In this document: in pieces, positions 41,093 to 50,047 of the stretch
How positions within the stretch are numbered: the stretch's first letter is position 1
Layout of the letters: every line of letters begins with the position of its first letter
Assembly: GCA_027315345.1 (NCBI GenBank)
Contig: DAHUYE010000090.1
Span: 176,241-240,240 of the forward strand
Direction of reading: 5' to 3'
DNA length: 64,000 nucleotides
Origin: Actinomycetota bacterium
GTDB taxonomy: Bacteria; Actinomycetota; Acidimicrobiia; Acidimicrobiales; JAJPHE01
The notes under the pieces: model-generated
What the model saw: the letters and a program-made list of their open reading frames with translations, nothing else
Databases searched by the model: none
What the model was told of the DNA's origin: nothing
Program-made: the position numbers and the translations under genes

Positions 41093-41859
41093 CCGAGAAC
41101 GGCCAGGCCCGGGTCTCTATCGTCGTCCCGGTGCTGAACGAGGCCGCCATCATCGAGTCCTGCCTGAAGCGTCTCGGCTCGGACTTTCCCGACTGCGAGT
41201 TGATCGTGTCCGACGGCGGCAGCACGGATGCCACCCGCGCTCTGGCCTCCCGCTTGGCCACCGTGGTGGACGCTCCGCCCGGGCGGGCCCGCCAGATGAA
41301 CGCCGGCGCCGCCCGGGCCGGCGGCGACGTGGTGTGGTTCATCCACGCCGACACCGTCATAGAGTCCTCGGCCCTGGAGATGGTCCGCTCCGCCCTGGCC
41401 GATCCGGCGGTGGTGGCCGGGGGCCTGCGTATCCGCTTCGACCGCCGCTCCTTGGGCCTGGACTACCTGGCCTGGTCGTCCAACCTGCGGGCCCGGCGCC
41501 TGCACTGGATCTTCGGTGACCAGGCCATGTTCGTCCGCCGGTCGGTCTTCACCGAGCTCGGCGGCTTTCCCGACCTGGCCATCCTGGAGGATCTGGAGAT
41601 GTCCCGTCGCCTCCACCGGAAGGGGCGCCTGACCATGATCCCGGCCTCGTCCACGGCCTCGTCGCGACGCTTCGTGGACCACGGCACCTGGCGGATGATC
41701 GTGTTCATGCAGTACCTCAAGGCGCTGTACTTCGCCGGGGTCGATCCCGCCGCCATCGCCGAGCGCTACGCCCGGGGCCCTCGTCTGGTTCCCGGCCCCC
41801 GCCGGGTCCGCCGGGCCGCCCTCGCCTCGTCACCGACCAGAGAAGAGATGACCAATTGA
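41089..41859 (+). CDS. TIGR04283-type glycosyltransferase 2 (rSAM/selenodomain-associated transferase 2)
   Basis: 256 residues of GT2: VSIVVPVLNEAAIIESCLKR, IVSDGGSTDATRA, the family marker GRARQMNAGAARAGGDVVWF with the HADT metal-binding site, and FGDQAMFVRRSVFTELGGFP followed by LEDLEMSRRLHRKGRL. The combination with the TIGR04282-type gene is the diagnostic pair of the rSAM/selenodomain system. ATGA overlap with transferase 1. Donor and acceptor are unknown. Confidence 0.9.
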   Translation: MTENGQARVSIVVPVLNEAAIIESCLKRLGSDFPDCELIVSDGGSTDATRALASRLATVVDAPPGRARQMNAGAARAGGDVVWFIHADTVIESSALEMVRSALADPAVVAGGLRIRFDRRSLGLDYLAWSSNLRARRLHWIFGDQAMFVRRSVFTELGGFPDLAILEDLEMSRRLHRKGRLTMIPASSTASSRRFVDHGTWRMIVFMQYLKALYFAGVDPAAIAERYARGPRLVPGPRRVRRAALASSPTREEMTN

Positions 41860-43262
41860 CCACCCCGCCCCTTGTCGATGACGTGCCCGGTCGTCTCGAC
41901 CGCCTGGCCTGGAGCCGGCTGCACACCACGATCCTGGTCGCCCTGGGAGCGGGATGGCTCTTCGACTCCTTCGAGGTGCAGATGTTCTCCTCGGCGGTGG
42001 GTCCGTTGGGGGACCATTTCCGGGCCTCGGTCACCGCCCGGGACGCCGTGCTGGCCATCTGGCTGGTCGGCATCCTGGTCGGAGCCCTGGTGGGCGGACC
42101 GCTGGCCGACCGCTTCGGCCGGCGGCGTCTGTTCGTGGTGACCCTGATCTGGTACGCCGGCTTCACCGTGCTTACCGGGCTGGCCCCCGACCTGGGGGCG
42201 GTCTACGGGCTGCGGTTCCTGGCCGCGCTGGGAGTGGGGGCCGAGTACCCCATCGTCAACGCCGCCATCTCCGAGTTCATGCCGGCCCGGGTCCGGGGTC
42301 GGGCCAACGCCGTGGTCATGAACTACTGGCCGGCCGGAGCCGTGGTGGCGGGCTTGCTGGCCTACGTGGTACTCGACACCCTCGCCCTGTCCTCGGCCAC
42401 CTCCTGGCGGTACATGTTCGTCCTCGGAGGCCTGGCGGCCCTGATCGTGCTGTACTTCCGCCGCCGCATCCCCGAGTCCCCCCGCTGGCTCGTCTCCCAG
42501 GGCCGGATCCAGGAGGCAGAGAGCATCGTCTCGCGCCTCGAGGGCCGTTCCGGCCCGGCCGGCGCCGCCTACCCGGCCGGTGCCGAGACCCCCTCGTTCG
42601 GGACCGCCCTGGCCGAGCTGGTCCGGTTCTACCCCGGCCGCCTGGCCCTGGGGGCGGCACTCGACCTGGCCGAGGCGTTCGGCTACTACGGCATCTTCGC
42701 CCTTCTGTCCGTGGTGGTCCTACCGCAGGTCCACATCTCCCAGGCCCACATCCCCCTGTTCTTCATAGTGGGCAACCTCGGGGCCCTGGCCGGGGGGCTG
42801 GCCATGAGCAACTTCCTCGACCAGGCCGGCCGGCGCCTCACCGTGGGCTGCGTCTACGCCGCCGCCGCCGGAGGCGTCGGGCTCCTGGCTGCCGCCACCT
42901 CCACCGGCAGCGCCGCCTGGGTGACGGCGGCCTTCGTCGTTTCCAACGCCGCCGCCACCGCCGCCTGGACCTCGGCCTACCCCACCTTCACCGAGCTGTT
43001 CCCGACCCATCTCCGTGGCGCAGGGGTCGGGTTCTCGGTGGCGGTGGGACGGGTCGGGGCCATCTTCGGGACCCTGGCCCTTCCCTCCATCGCCACTCGA
43101 CTCGGAGCCGGGGCCTCCTATGCCCTGGTGGCCGCCTTCTGGCTTGTGGGCCTGGCCGCGATCGGGATCTACTCGCTCAGCGGCGGCATCGATGCGGCCC
43201 GTCTGCCTCTGGAGCGCCTGACGATCAAGCCCATGTCCCGGCGCGCCGCGCCGGCTCGCTGA
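41856..43262 (+). CDS. MFS sugar/metabolite transporter
   Basis: 468 residues, about twelve helices, with the sugar-porter/aromatic-acid-type motifs GGPLADRFGRRRLFVVTLIW and FRRRIPESPRWLVSQGRIQE. The TTG start overlaps the glycosyltransferase stop. As the transporter of the cassette it may export the product or import a precursor. The PESPRWL motif links it to the metabolite:H+ symporter group. Confidence 0.88.
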   Translation: MTTPPLVDDVPGRLDRLAWSRLHTTILVALGAGWLFDSFEVQMFSSAVGPLGDHFRASVTARDAVLAIWLVGILVGALVGGPLADRFGRRRLFVVTLIWYAGFTVLTGLAPDLGAVYGLRFLAALGVGAEYPIVNAAISEFMPARVRGRANAVVMNYWPAGAVVAGLLAYVVLDTLALSSATSWRYMFVLGGLAALIVLYFRRRIPESPRWLVSQGRIQEAESIVSRLEGRSGPAGAAYPAGAETPSFGTALAELVRFYPGRLALGAALDLAEAFGYYGIFALLSVVVLPQVHISQAHIPLFFIVGNLGALAGGLAMSNFLDQAGRRLTVGCVYAAAAGGVGLLAAATSTGSAAWVTAAFVVSNAAATAAWTSAYPTFTELFPTHLRGAGVGFSVAVGRVGAIFGTLALPSIATRLGAGASYALVAAFWLVGLAAIGIYSLSGGIDAARLPLERLTIKPMSRRAAPAR

Positions 43263-43271
43263 GGTCCTGGC

Positions 43272-44960
43272 ATGAGCCGCATCGCCGTCTGCGGAGGACC
43301 CTACGGGAATCCCTACGCCCTGGCCGCCTTCGTAGCCGACGCCCGATCCCGGGGCGCCCAGCGCCTGGTCTGCCTCGGGGACCTCGGAGGCTTCGGCGCC
43401 GAGGTCAACGCCCTGTGGCCGATCCTGTGCGAATCCGGCGTGGAATGCGTGGCGGGCAACTACGACGTCGCCATCGCCCGGGGCGATCCCGACTGCGGCT
43501 GCGGCTATCGCGATCCGGCCGACAACTACTTCGCCCAGCTCATCTACGACCACACCCTGGCCCACACGGACCGGGACTTCGCCACCTGGATGGGCCAGCT
43601 TTCCACCGAAAGGCGGGAGCGCATCGACGGCGTGGACGTCCACCTCGTCCATGGCTCACCCCTGGCCCTCAACGACTTCTGGTGGGAGTCCCTACCCGAG
43701 GCCGAGCACCGGGTGCGGGTAGAGGCCAGCGGCGCCGACCTCATCCTCTGCACCCATAGCGGCCTGCCCTGGCAGCGCCGGGTGGACTCGACCCTGGTCG
43801 TCAACGTCGGGGTACTGGGCAAGCCGGCCAACGACGGGCGGAGGAACGTCTGGTACACCATGGTGGATCTCGACCAGGGCCGGGCGGAGGCCGAGCTGAT
43901 CCCCCTCGACTACGACTGGGCCGCCCAGGCCGCCTCCATGCGCTCGGCCGGGTTGCCCGAGGCCTTCACCGAGACCATCGAGACGGGGTGGTGGACGACC
44001 TGCATCGAGGTGCTCCCGCCCGCCGAGCGGGCCGCCGGGCGGTACCAACTCTACCGCAGCTCGCTGCCGAAGGGATTCCGGCCGGCGGCGGGCTCCTGGA
44101 GCCCGGAGGATCCCGACGCCGCGGCCATGGACGACCGCCCGGTGGTGTCCCTGTTCGGGACCCTCTACTTCCCGGCCCGGCTGTGGATCTACTCGAACTT
44201 CCACTGCAACCTGTCCTGTGACTACTGCGCGGTGGCATCCTCACCTCGGGCTCCTCGTCGCCAGCTGAGCCCGGAGAGATTTCGGTCCCTCATCGACGAG
44301 GCCGTGGCCGAGGAGTTCGCCGAGATCTATGTGACCGGCGGTGAGCCGTTCCTGCACCCCGGCATCACCGACATGCTCCACTACTGCGCCCAGCGCCTTC
44401 CCACCGTCGTGCTCACCAACGCCATGCTCTTCGGCCCCCGCCGAGCCCCGGACCTAACCCGTCTGGCCGAGACTGGCCGGCTGGTGATCCAGACGTCCCT
44501 CGACGGCGCTCGGCCCGCCACCCACGACCTGCACCGGGGGCCGGGATCCTGGGAGCGAACCGTGGCCGGCATCCGCCAGGCGGTTGCGGCTGGCTTGGTC
44601 TGCCGGGTGGCGATGACCGAGACAGCTGAGAACACCGAGGACGTGCCGGCTATGGGATCACTGATGAGGGACCTCGGAGTTCCCCCGGAGAACTTCGCCG
44701 TCCGGCCCCTGCTGCACCGGGGCGCCTCCGACGCCGGCTTGGACATCGATGACGGCACCACCGTCCCTGAGCTGACCGTGACCGCCGACGGCCTGCACTG
44801 GCATCCCGCCGGGGCCGACGCCGCCACCAGCCCGGACATGGTGGTGGCCACCGACGGCCAGGTCCCACTGGCGGTCGGCAAGCGGATCGTGATCGAGAGG
44901 TTCTTCGCCGCCCGGCTGGCCGATGGCTCCCTTCCCCAGCCGTTCCGCTGCGCTATCTGA
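43272..44960 (+). CDS. Metallophosphoesterase-radical SAM fusion protein
   Basis: 562 residues. Residues 1-~230 are a calcineurin-like phosphoesterase: CGGPYGNPYALAAFV, LVCLGDLGGFG, VAGNYDVAI, VHLVHGSP and CTHSGLPW give the metal ligands, although the first motif lacks the canonical DxH. From ~300 comes a radical SAM domain with Cys312-x3-Cys316-x2-Cys319 (FHCNLSCDYCAVASSP), YVTGGEPFLHPGIT and TSLDGARPATHDLHRG. The fusion couples a phosphate-removing step to radical chemistry. It is the last gene of the cassette, 9 nt after the MFS gene. Substrate unknown. Confidence 0.88.
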   Translation: MSRIAVCGGPYGNPYALAAFVADARSRGAQRLVCLGDLGGFGAEVNALWPILCESGVECVAGNYDVAIARGDPDCGCGYRDPADNYFAQLIYDHTLAHTDRDFATWMGQLSTERRERIDGVDVHLVHGSPLALNDFWWESLPEAEHRVRVEASGADLILCTHSGLPWQRRVDSTLVVNVGVLGKPANDGRRNVWYTMVDLDQGRAEAELIPLDYDWAAQAASMRSAGLPEAFTETIETGWWTTCIEVLPPAERAAGRYQLYRSSLPKGFRPAAGSWSPEDPDAAAMDDRPVVSLFGTLYFPARLWIYSNFHCNLSCDYCAVASSPRAPRRQLSPERFRSLIDEAVAEEFAEIYVTGGEPFLHPGITDMLHYCAQRLPTVVLTNAMLFGPRRAPDLTRLAETGRLVIQTSLDGARPATHDLHRGPGSWERTVAGIRQAVAAGLVCRVAMTETAENTEDVPAMGSLMRDLGVPPENFAVRPLLHRGASDAGLDIDDGTTVPELTVTADGLHWHPAGADAATSPDMVVATDGQVPLAVGKRIVIERFFAARLADGSLPQPFRCAI

Positions 44961-45114
44961 GTCTCACCGGTCTGTTGACCGATGCCCCCTGGCGCCGGGA
45001 CTCCCGCTGCTGGTCCGCCACGTCGTCCAACGGCGCGGCAATGCCAAGGCGGTCACGGCTGGCAGCCCGGTCTCGGCCAACAATGCGCCCGTCGTTGGGG
45101 ACCCCTGGGGCGGG

Positions 45115-45324
45115 TCAGGACCTCACCCCGCGGCGGCGGCGACGGCACCACCCCCAGAGGCCGAGCGACGCGCCGGCGGCGACCAAGACGGCGCTTCCGA
45201 TGGCCAGGCCGACCACACCCACCGTCACGGCGGCTCCCAAGAGGACGGGAAGCCCGCAGCACACCGCGACGCCAAGCCCCAACAGGCCAACCAGTCCCGC
45301 CGTGGAGTCACGCTCATTCCCCAT
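45115..45324 (-). CDS. Small Cys-Cys membrane protein, putative mercury transporter
   Basis: 69 residues with two helices: LVGLLGLGVAVCCGLPVLLG carries a vicinal Cys pair in the first helix, as in MerT/MerF/MerH, and VGLAIGSAVLVAAGASLGLW is the second. It lies 27 nt downstream of merA on the same strand. Uptake of Hg(II) for MerA is inferred from the Cys pair and context. It has no close match to a named Mer protein from memory. Confidence 0.7.
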   Translation of the reverse strand: MGNERDSTAGLVGLLGLGVAVCCGLPVLLGAAVTVGVVGLAIGSAVLVAAGASLGLWGWCRRRRRGVRS

Positions 45325-45351
45325 GGCCGGCCCCCGACTGGCCGGGTGAGG

Positions 45352-46857
45352 TCATACCGCGCAGCAGGAAAGGCGGGACACGTCACGGGTGAAGGTTTGT
45401 GCAGTCAGCTTCAGCCCTTCGGCCATGGTGAGATAAGGCGACCAGGTTTGGGCCAACTGGTTGACCGTCATGTCGTTCTTGATGGCATAGACCACGGCTG
45501 CGATCACGTCACCGGCGTTGTCGGCCAGAATGTGGGCGCCGAGCAAGCGGCGGCCTCCAGCCTCGGCCACGAGCTTGAACAGCCCCCGGGTGTCGCGGTT
45601 GACCAGAGCGCGGGGCAAGGCGCCGAGTCCCAACACTCTCGACTCGACCGCAAGCCCCGCATCGTGGGCCTCCTGCTCGGTCATACCGGCCGAGGCGATC
45701 TGCGGCGATGTGAAGGTCACCCGGGGCATGGCCTTCCAGTCCATCGTTCTGCCCAACTTGGCGATGGCGTTGTCGGCGGCGATGGCGCCCTGGGCGGCGG
45801 CCACGTAGACGAACTGAGGGGCACCGGTGACATCACCCGCCGCCCAGATGCGCGCATTGGTGGTTCCCTGGAAGTCGTCGACCCGTATGGCACCCCTGTC
45901 GTCCAGGTCCACGCCAACCCGATCGAGTCCCAAGCCCGCCGTGTTGGGACGGCGTCCGGTGGCGACGAGTACCTGGTCACACTCAACGCGCTGCTCCTCC
46001 CCCGCCACGGCAAAGACCACCGTGCGACGCGGACCGGTGCGCTCCACCCGGCTGACGCGGACACCGGTGTGGACCTCGGCCCCCTCGTCGCGCAGCAGCT
46101 CCGCCATCGCGGCGGAGATCTCTGGTTCCTCGAACGGCGCCACCCGGTCGAGCGCTTCGAGGAAGGTGACCCGGCTGCCGAGATGGGAGAACAGCTGACC
46201 GATCTCCAGGCCGATGGCGCTGGCGCCGATGACGACGAGGGAGCCGGGCATCTCCTTGAGCTCCAAGGCGGTGGTGCTGGTCAGATAGCCGGCCTCTGGC
46301 AAGCCGGGGATGGACGGCGCGGTGGGCGCCGCGCCGGTGGCGACCAGGTACTGCTCGGCGTGCATCTCGCCGCCTCCGCAGCGGAAGCCGTCACCGTCGG
46401 AGAATTCCCCCCGGCCGCACAGCAGCGCGAAGCCGTACTCCTCGGCCAGATGCTCGTACTTGTCGTAGCGCATGGTGTCGACCAGCTCGTCCTTGGCCGC
46501 CACCATGGTGGCGAGGTCGACCGGTCCGGCCTGGGTGGCGACCCCGGGGAAGGGACCGTGGCCGGCCCGGTGGCGCAGGTCGGCCGCGGCCAGCATGGCC
46601 TTGGACGGCACGCAACCCACGTTCACGCAGGTGCCCCCGACGGTGCCGGCCTCGCAGAGAGCCACGCTGGCCCCGAGGTCCTTGGCCCGGATGGCGGCGG
46701 CGAAAGCGGCGCTACCGGAGCCCACGACGATCAGGTCGTACTCGGCCACCGGGGCCGGTCCCCGCCGGTGCTCCGGTCCCCGCCCGGGCTGACCGGCAGG
46801 CCGGTGCGGGGCGTCCCGAGAAGCCGTCTCCTCCTCGTTGCGCATCGGCGTAGTCAT
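45352..46857 (-). CDS. merA: Mercuric reductase
   Basis: 501 residues. FAD motif IVVGSGSAAFAAAIRAKDLG, redox disulfide in VGGTCVNVGCVPSKAMLAAA, NAD(P) motif VIGASAIGLEIGQLFSHLGS and the C-terminal mercury-binding Cys498-Cys499 (RLSCCAV). The N-terminal HMA domain is absent and replaced by a 38-residue charged extension, as in actinobacterial MerA. It reduces Hg(II) to Hg(0) using NADPH. Its start overlaps the ArsR-type regulator stop by 4 nt. Confidence 0.95.
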   Translation of the reverse strand: MTTPMRNEEETASRDAPHRPAGQPGRGPEHRRGPAPVAEYDLIVVGSGSAAFAAAIRAKDLGASVALCEAGTVGGTCVNVGCVPSKAMLAAADLRHRAGHGPFPGVATQAGPVDLATMVAAKDELVDTMRYDKYEHLAEEYGFALLCGRGEFSDGDGFRCGGGEMHAEQYLVATGAAPTAPSIPGLPEAGYLTSTTALELKEMPGSLVVIGASAIGLEIGQLFSHLGSRVTFLEALDRVAPFEEPEISAAMAELLRDEGAEVHTGVRVSRVERTGPRRTVVFAVAGEEQRVECDQVLVATGRRPNTAGLGLDRVGVDLDDRGAIRVDDFQGTTNARIWAAGDVTGAPQFVYVAAAQGAIAADNAIAKLGRTMDWKAMPRVTFTSPQIASAGMTEQEAHDAGLAVESRVLGLGALPRALVNRDTRGLFKLVAEAGGRRLLGAHILADNAGDVIAAVVYAIKNDMTVNQLAQTWSPYLTMAEGLKLTAQTFTRDVSRLSCCAV

Positions 46858-47243
46858 AAGTTCGCTCCCTCGTCGTCGCTCGTTGGGTCTAGGCGCCTAC
46901 ATGAGGCGATCTCCGCCTGGTTGGCATCGAGGAACTGCTGGGCCAAGACCACGAGCTTGCCCACGTGCCTGTTGGCCACCCGGTAGTAAGTGCACCGACC
47001 TTCTTTGCGAGCCTCGACGAAGCCGCACCACGCCAGGCAAGCCAGGTGCTCAGACACCCGCCCCTGGCTGGCCCCGAGGCGGCGGACGATCTCGGTCTGG
47101 TGCAGGCCGGGCTCATCGATTAGCAGCTCGACGATGCGCAGCCGGGTGGCGTCGCCCAAGGCACGGAACAATCGGGCCAAAAGCTCGCTTGAGTCCAATA
47201 CCGCAGTGGGGTCTTCCACGATGGCCGGTCGGCCTATGGGCAC
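46854..47243 (-). CDS. ArsR-family regulator of the mer operon
   Basis: 129 residues, winged HTH: LFRALGDATRLRIVELLIDE, EIVRRLGASQGRVSEHLACL then AWCGFVEARKEGRCTYYRVA. Cys residues in LACLAWCGF and EGRCTYY are candidate Hg ligands, as in the ArsR-type MerR of Streptomyces. It is the first gene of the minus-strand mer operon and overlaps merA (ATGA). It is distinct from the classical MerR family. Confidence 0.9.
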   Translation of the reverse strand: MPIGRPAIVEDPTAVLDSSELLARLFRALGDATRLRIVELLIDEPGLHQTEIVRRLGASQGRVSEHLACLAWCGFVEARKEGRCTYYRVANRHVGKLVVLAQQFLDANQAEIASCRRLDPTSDDEGANL

Positions 47244-47277
47244 TAGACACCTCCCTTGGTGTTGGCCAGCATATATC

Positions 47278-47288
47278 CGGTTTAACCG
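47278..47288. promoter_or_regulatory. Candidate operator of the mer operon
   Basis: An 11-nt palindrome with arms CGGTT and AACCG, 35 nt upstream of the regulator start, in an AT-richer stretch that probably holds the promoter. Short dyads of this kind are bound by ArsR-family repressors. Confidence 0.5.
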
Positions 47289-47678
47289 ATTGAACCCGAA
47301 ATCGGCCGGCCCTATTCCCGCTGACGGATGTCATCGACAGGGCCATGCATGGCTGCCCAGAGCTCTCAGTTCGTTCCGCTTCGTCCAAGGATCCGGAGGG
47401 AGGGTCTGCTTCCGGCGATCAGGCTCACCTACGTAAGGAGCTCCCCGGTCGTGACCGCGTCACTCAACCATCGGCGGGATATGTCGCCTCCAGCGATCCC
47501 AGGGCGTTGATTGGGCGGCCAATTCATCGGGCTGCCGGCGGGAGGCTTGGCCACGGTCCCGGGCCGCCTGGTCGGCCCGATCGTGCACCTCATACTGTCA
47601 TACAGCTCTCGCCTGTCGCTCTTTGATCCGAATCCTGCTGCGGTGACCGGCCCGCACCCATAACTGGCTGGCCCGACG
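47289..47678. other. Gene-free stretch between mer and chr-like operons
   Basis: About 390 bases without a supported gene on either strand. A 9-bp inverted repeat (47677-47685 with 47687-47695) straddles the stop of the DedA gene and could terminate that operon. Confidence 0.5.
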
Positions 47679-48308
47679 CTACCGCCGCGGTAGCGGTCCG
47701 GGGTAGGCGGCTTCCGCTTGGATGGCAAGCCGGCCGGCTTGGCGGCGGATCACCCAGATGCCGACAGCCACGATCGCCACCGCGACTACACCGAGGCCGA
47801 TGTCTACGGGTTTGGACGCTGTATTAATGGTGTTGCCGATGGCGTAGGGTACGAAGCTGTAGATGGCGGCCCAGGCGATCCCGCCCGAGGCGTTGTAGGG
47901 CAGGAACCGCCGCCAGCGCATTTTGAGTGTCCCGGAGAGAAACGCCGCGTAGGTGCGTAGCACGGAGACGAACCGGCCGAAGAAAACCACCTTCCCGCCG
48001 TGGCGGTCGAAGATGAGCCGGCCGATCTTTATCTTGGTTTCGTCGGCGCGGATGTAGCGACCGTAGCGGTGCAGGAGCCGATAGCCGCCCTTGTCGCCGA
48101 TCCAAAAGCCGATGTTGTCACCGGTTATGGCCGCCGCCGCGGCGACGGCGAAAATCGCCCACACCGAGAGCTTGTGGGTGGAGCCAGCGTAGAGCGCGGC
48201 GGCGACGAGGATGGTCTCGCCGGGCAGGGGAATCCCGAGGCTTTCGGCGCCGACAAGGGCGAACACGGCGGCGTAGCCGTACTGGTTGAGCAGGTGGTGG
48301 ACGTTCAT
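47679..48308 (-). CDS. DedA-family membrane protein
   Basis: 209 residues. The DedA/VTT core is intact: VFALVGAESLGIPLPGETIL, AITGDNIGFWIGDKGGYRLL, then GGKVVFFGRFVSVLRTYAAF and LPYNASGGIAWAAIYSFVPY. DedA proteins are proton-motive-force-linked transporters, some of them undecaprenyl-phosphate flippases. The ATG at 48308 overlaps the MFS stop (ATGA), and the much longer open frame upstream is antisense-like noise in the MFS gene. It is the third gene of the ChrB-domain operon. Confidence 0.92.
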   Translation of the reverse strand: MNVHHLLNQYGYAAVFALVGAESLGIPLPGETILVAAALYAGSTHKLSVWAIFAVAAAAAITGDNIGFWIGDKGGYRLLHRYGRYIRADETKIKIGRLIFDRHGGKVVFFGRFVSVLRTYAAFLSGTLKMRWRRFLPYNASGGIAWAAIYSFVPYAIGNTINTASKPVDIGLGVVAVAIVAVGIWVIRRQAGRLAIQAEAAYPGPLPRR

Positions 48309-49513
48309 GGACCGGCTCTCTGCTCGGCGACTTTGGTAGTGCGCAGCGAGGGGCGGCCGAGCCGGGGGGCGCTGAGCCCGGCGCAGGCGACTAGGGCGGC
48401 GGCGAGGGCGGCGAGACCCGCGCCCAGGCCGAGCGGGCCGAAGGCCCCGACTTGGACCGGGCCGCCGGCGTCGCCCAGCTCGCGCCCCACTTCGGCGGCG
48501 CCCATGGTGCGGCCCAGCCGGTCCGGTGGAGCGCTCGCCGCCAGCCGGGCGAAGCCGACCGGGGTGACCACCGCGACACCGGCTCCGATGAGCAGCGCCG
48601 CTGCGGCCAGGCCGCCGGGGCCGGGATAGGTGACGGCCAGGGCGAAACCCGCGGCGGTAGCAAGCAGGGCCAGGCTCGAAGCCGATCGGGGCAACTGGCC
48701 GGAATCGTGACGGCGGCCAGCCCAGGGTTGGATGACCGCAGCAGTGGCGGCCATGAGCGAGACCAGAGCGCCGGTGGCCGCCGGACTGAGATGGTGGCGC
48801 ACTCCCAGGAGGGGCAGGAACCCGATCCCGGCGCTGAGCGCCGCGGTGCCCGCGGCGAGGAGCAAGACCGGTTGTAGGAAGGCCGGCTGGCGGATCTGGG
48901 CGATCAGGGCGGCGATGCCGGCCCGTTGACGGCGGGTGGCCGGGGTGAGAGAGGGGACCAGCGCCGCTACGCCGATTGCGGCGGCCAGGGCCACGGCGCC
49001 GGTCAGCGCGAATAGCAGCCGGTAGCCGGATGCAGCCACCACCGCCCCGCCGATTAGCGGCCCGAGCAGGTAGCCGACACTCTTGGCGCCGCCGTAGCCG
49101 CCGAAGAGCCGCCCGGTACGCTTCTGGCCGCCCAATCCGGCGACGGCCGCCCCCGCGGCCGGCGAGAAGGCGGCAGCGGCGCACCCCTGGGCGAGACGGG
49201 CGACCCCCAGCCAATGCGGGCTGCCGGCCAGCGCGAAGGCGCCCGAGGCCAGGGCGAAGGCCACCAGCCCGGCCAGCATGACCGGCTTGGCGCCGCGACG
49301 GTCGACCACCGCCCCAAAGACCGGCTTGAGTACCACTTCGGCCCCGTCGTAGACACCCAGAAGCAGGCCCAGCTCCCACAGCGAGCTGTGATGGCTGGTG
49401 GCGTAGCCACCCAGATTGGCGGCAATCGCGTGGGCGCCGAAGGCGGTGACGAACCCGGCGCCATACAGCGGCCAGCGTCCCCGCCGCCACCGCTCAGCCT
49501 CCGCGGCGGTCAT
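48305..49513 (-). CDS. MFS transporter (operon with ChrB-domain protein)
   Basis: 402 residues, about twelve helices: GLLLGVYDGAEVVLKPVFGA, VVDRRGAKPVMLAGLVAFAL and LFGGYGGAKSVGYLLGPLIG are MFS loop motifs. It overlaps both neighbours by 4 nt. It may carry out efflux of the metal-oxyanion or drug sensed by the ChrB-like protein. Confidence 0.88.
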   Translation of the reverse strand: MTAAEAERWRRGRWPLYGAGFVTAFGAHAIAANLGGYATSHHSSLWELGLLLGVYDGAEVVLKPVFGAVVDRRGAKPVMLAGLVAFALASGAFALAGSPHWLGVARLAQGCAAAAFSPAAGAAVAGLGGQKRTGRLFGGYGGAKSVGYLLGPLIGGAVVAASGYRLLFALTGAVALAAAIGVAALVPSLTPATRRQRAGIAALIAQIRQPAFLQPVLLLAAGTAALSAGIGFLPLLGVRHHLSPAATGALVSLMAATAAVIQPWAGRRHDSGQLPRSASSLALLATAAGFALAVTYPGPGGLAAAALLIGAGVAVVTPVGFARLAASAPPDRLGRTMGAAEVGRELGDAGGPVQVGAFGPLGLGAGLAALAAALVACAGLSAPRLGRPSLRTTKVAEQRAGP

Positions 49514-50037
49514 GGCCGCCGACGAGCCTGGTAGACCCGTTCGGCGAAGTCCTCAAGCAGCTCGGCGCATGCTTTGAGTTGCACCTCTGCGTCGGCTGCC
49601 GAGGGAGCCCCGAAGATGTCCTTGGCGCGCAGGTCCCGATACCAGCGGCGCAGCCGGTCGACGTTGTGTTCCTCCTCGTCCAGCTCGGCCAGGGTGAACT
49701 TCTCCTTGGCGAACTCCGAGCGCAGCTCGGCCAGCGCCTTGTCGCACTCGGCGAGAAACTCCACCCATTCGGCCTCGCGCTCGTCGGTGTACAGCCGCTC
49801 TAGCTCGCCGACGGATCCGCTGGCCGGGTCCACGTCGAAGACCAGCACCTGGCCGTGGGCGCGCTCCACAAGGATGCGTGTCTTTTCCAAACCCTCGTCG
49901 AAGCGGTCACCCGTCGGCACGGCCCAGGTCGCCGACTGCAGAGCCACTGCCCCAACCCGGCGCAGCTCCCGCCAGGCGGCCACCCGATGACGCGACTCCT
50001 CACCGGCGAGTCGGTAGGTGACGATCCTCCAGGTCAT
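49510..50037 (-). CDS. ChrB N-terminal-domain protein
   Basis: 175 residues of the ChrB N-terminal domain: WRELRRVGAVALQSATWAVP, then ERAHGQVLVFDVDPAS and FLAECDKALAELRSEFAKEK. ChrB-type proteins sense chromate and regulate chr operons. Here it heads a three-gene operon with an MFS and DedA protein instead of ChrA. ATG at 50037 is chosen, since the 41 codons before it overlap a likely promoter. There is no ribosome site, so the transcript may be leaderless. Confidence 0.85.
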   Translation of the reverse strand: MTWRIVTYRLAGEESRHRVAAWRELRRVGAVALQSATWAVPTGDRFDEGLEKTRILVERAHGQVLVFDVDPASGSVGELERLYTDEREAEWVEFLAECDKALAELRSEFAKEKFTLAELDEEEHNVDRLRRWYRDLRAKDIFGAPSAADAEVQLKACAELLEDFAERVYQARRRP

Positions 50038-50047
50038 GTAACGGATG

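Noticed and set aside
44923-46986. A 687-codon plus-strand frame
   Set aside because: It is the antisense of merA, with a low-complexity translation. The minus strand has all MerA motifs.
48309-49490. N-terminal extension of the DedA frame
   Set aside because: The Arg/Gly-rich translation mirrors the MFS gene in the other frame. DedA similarity begins at ATG 48308.
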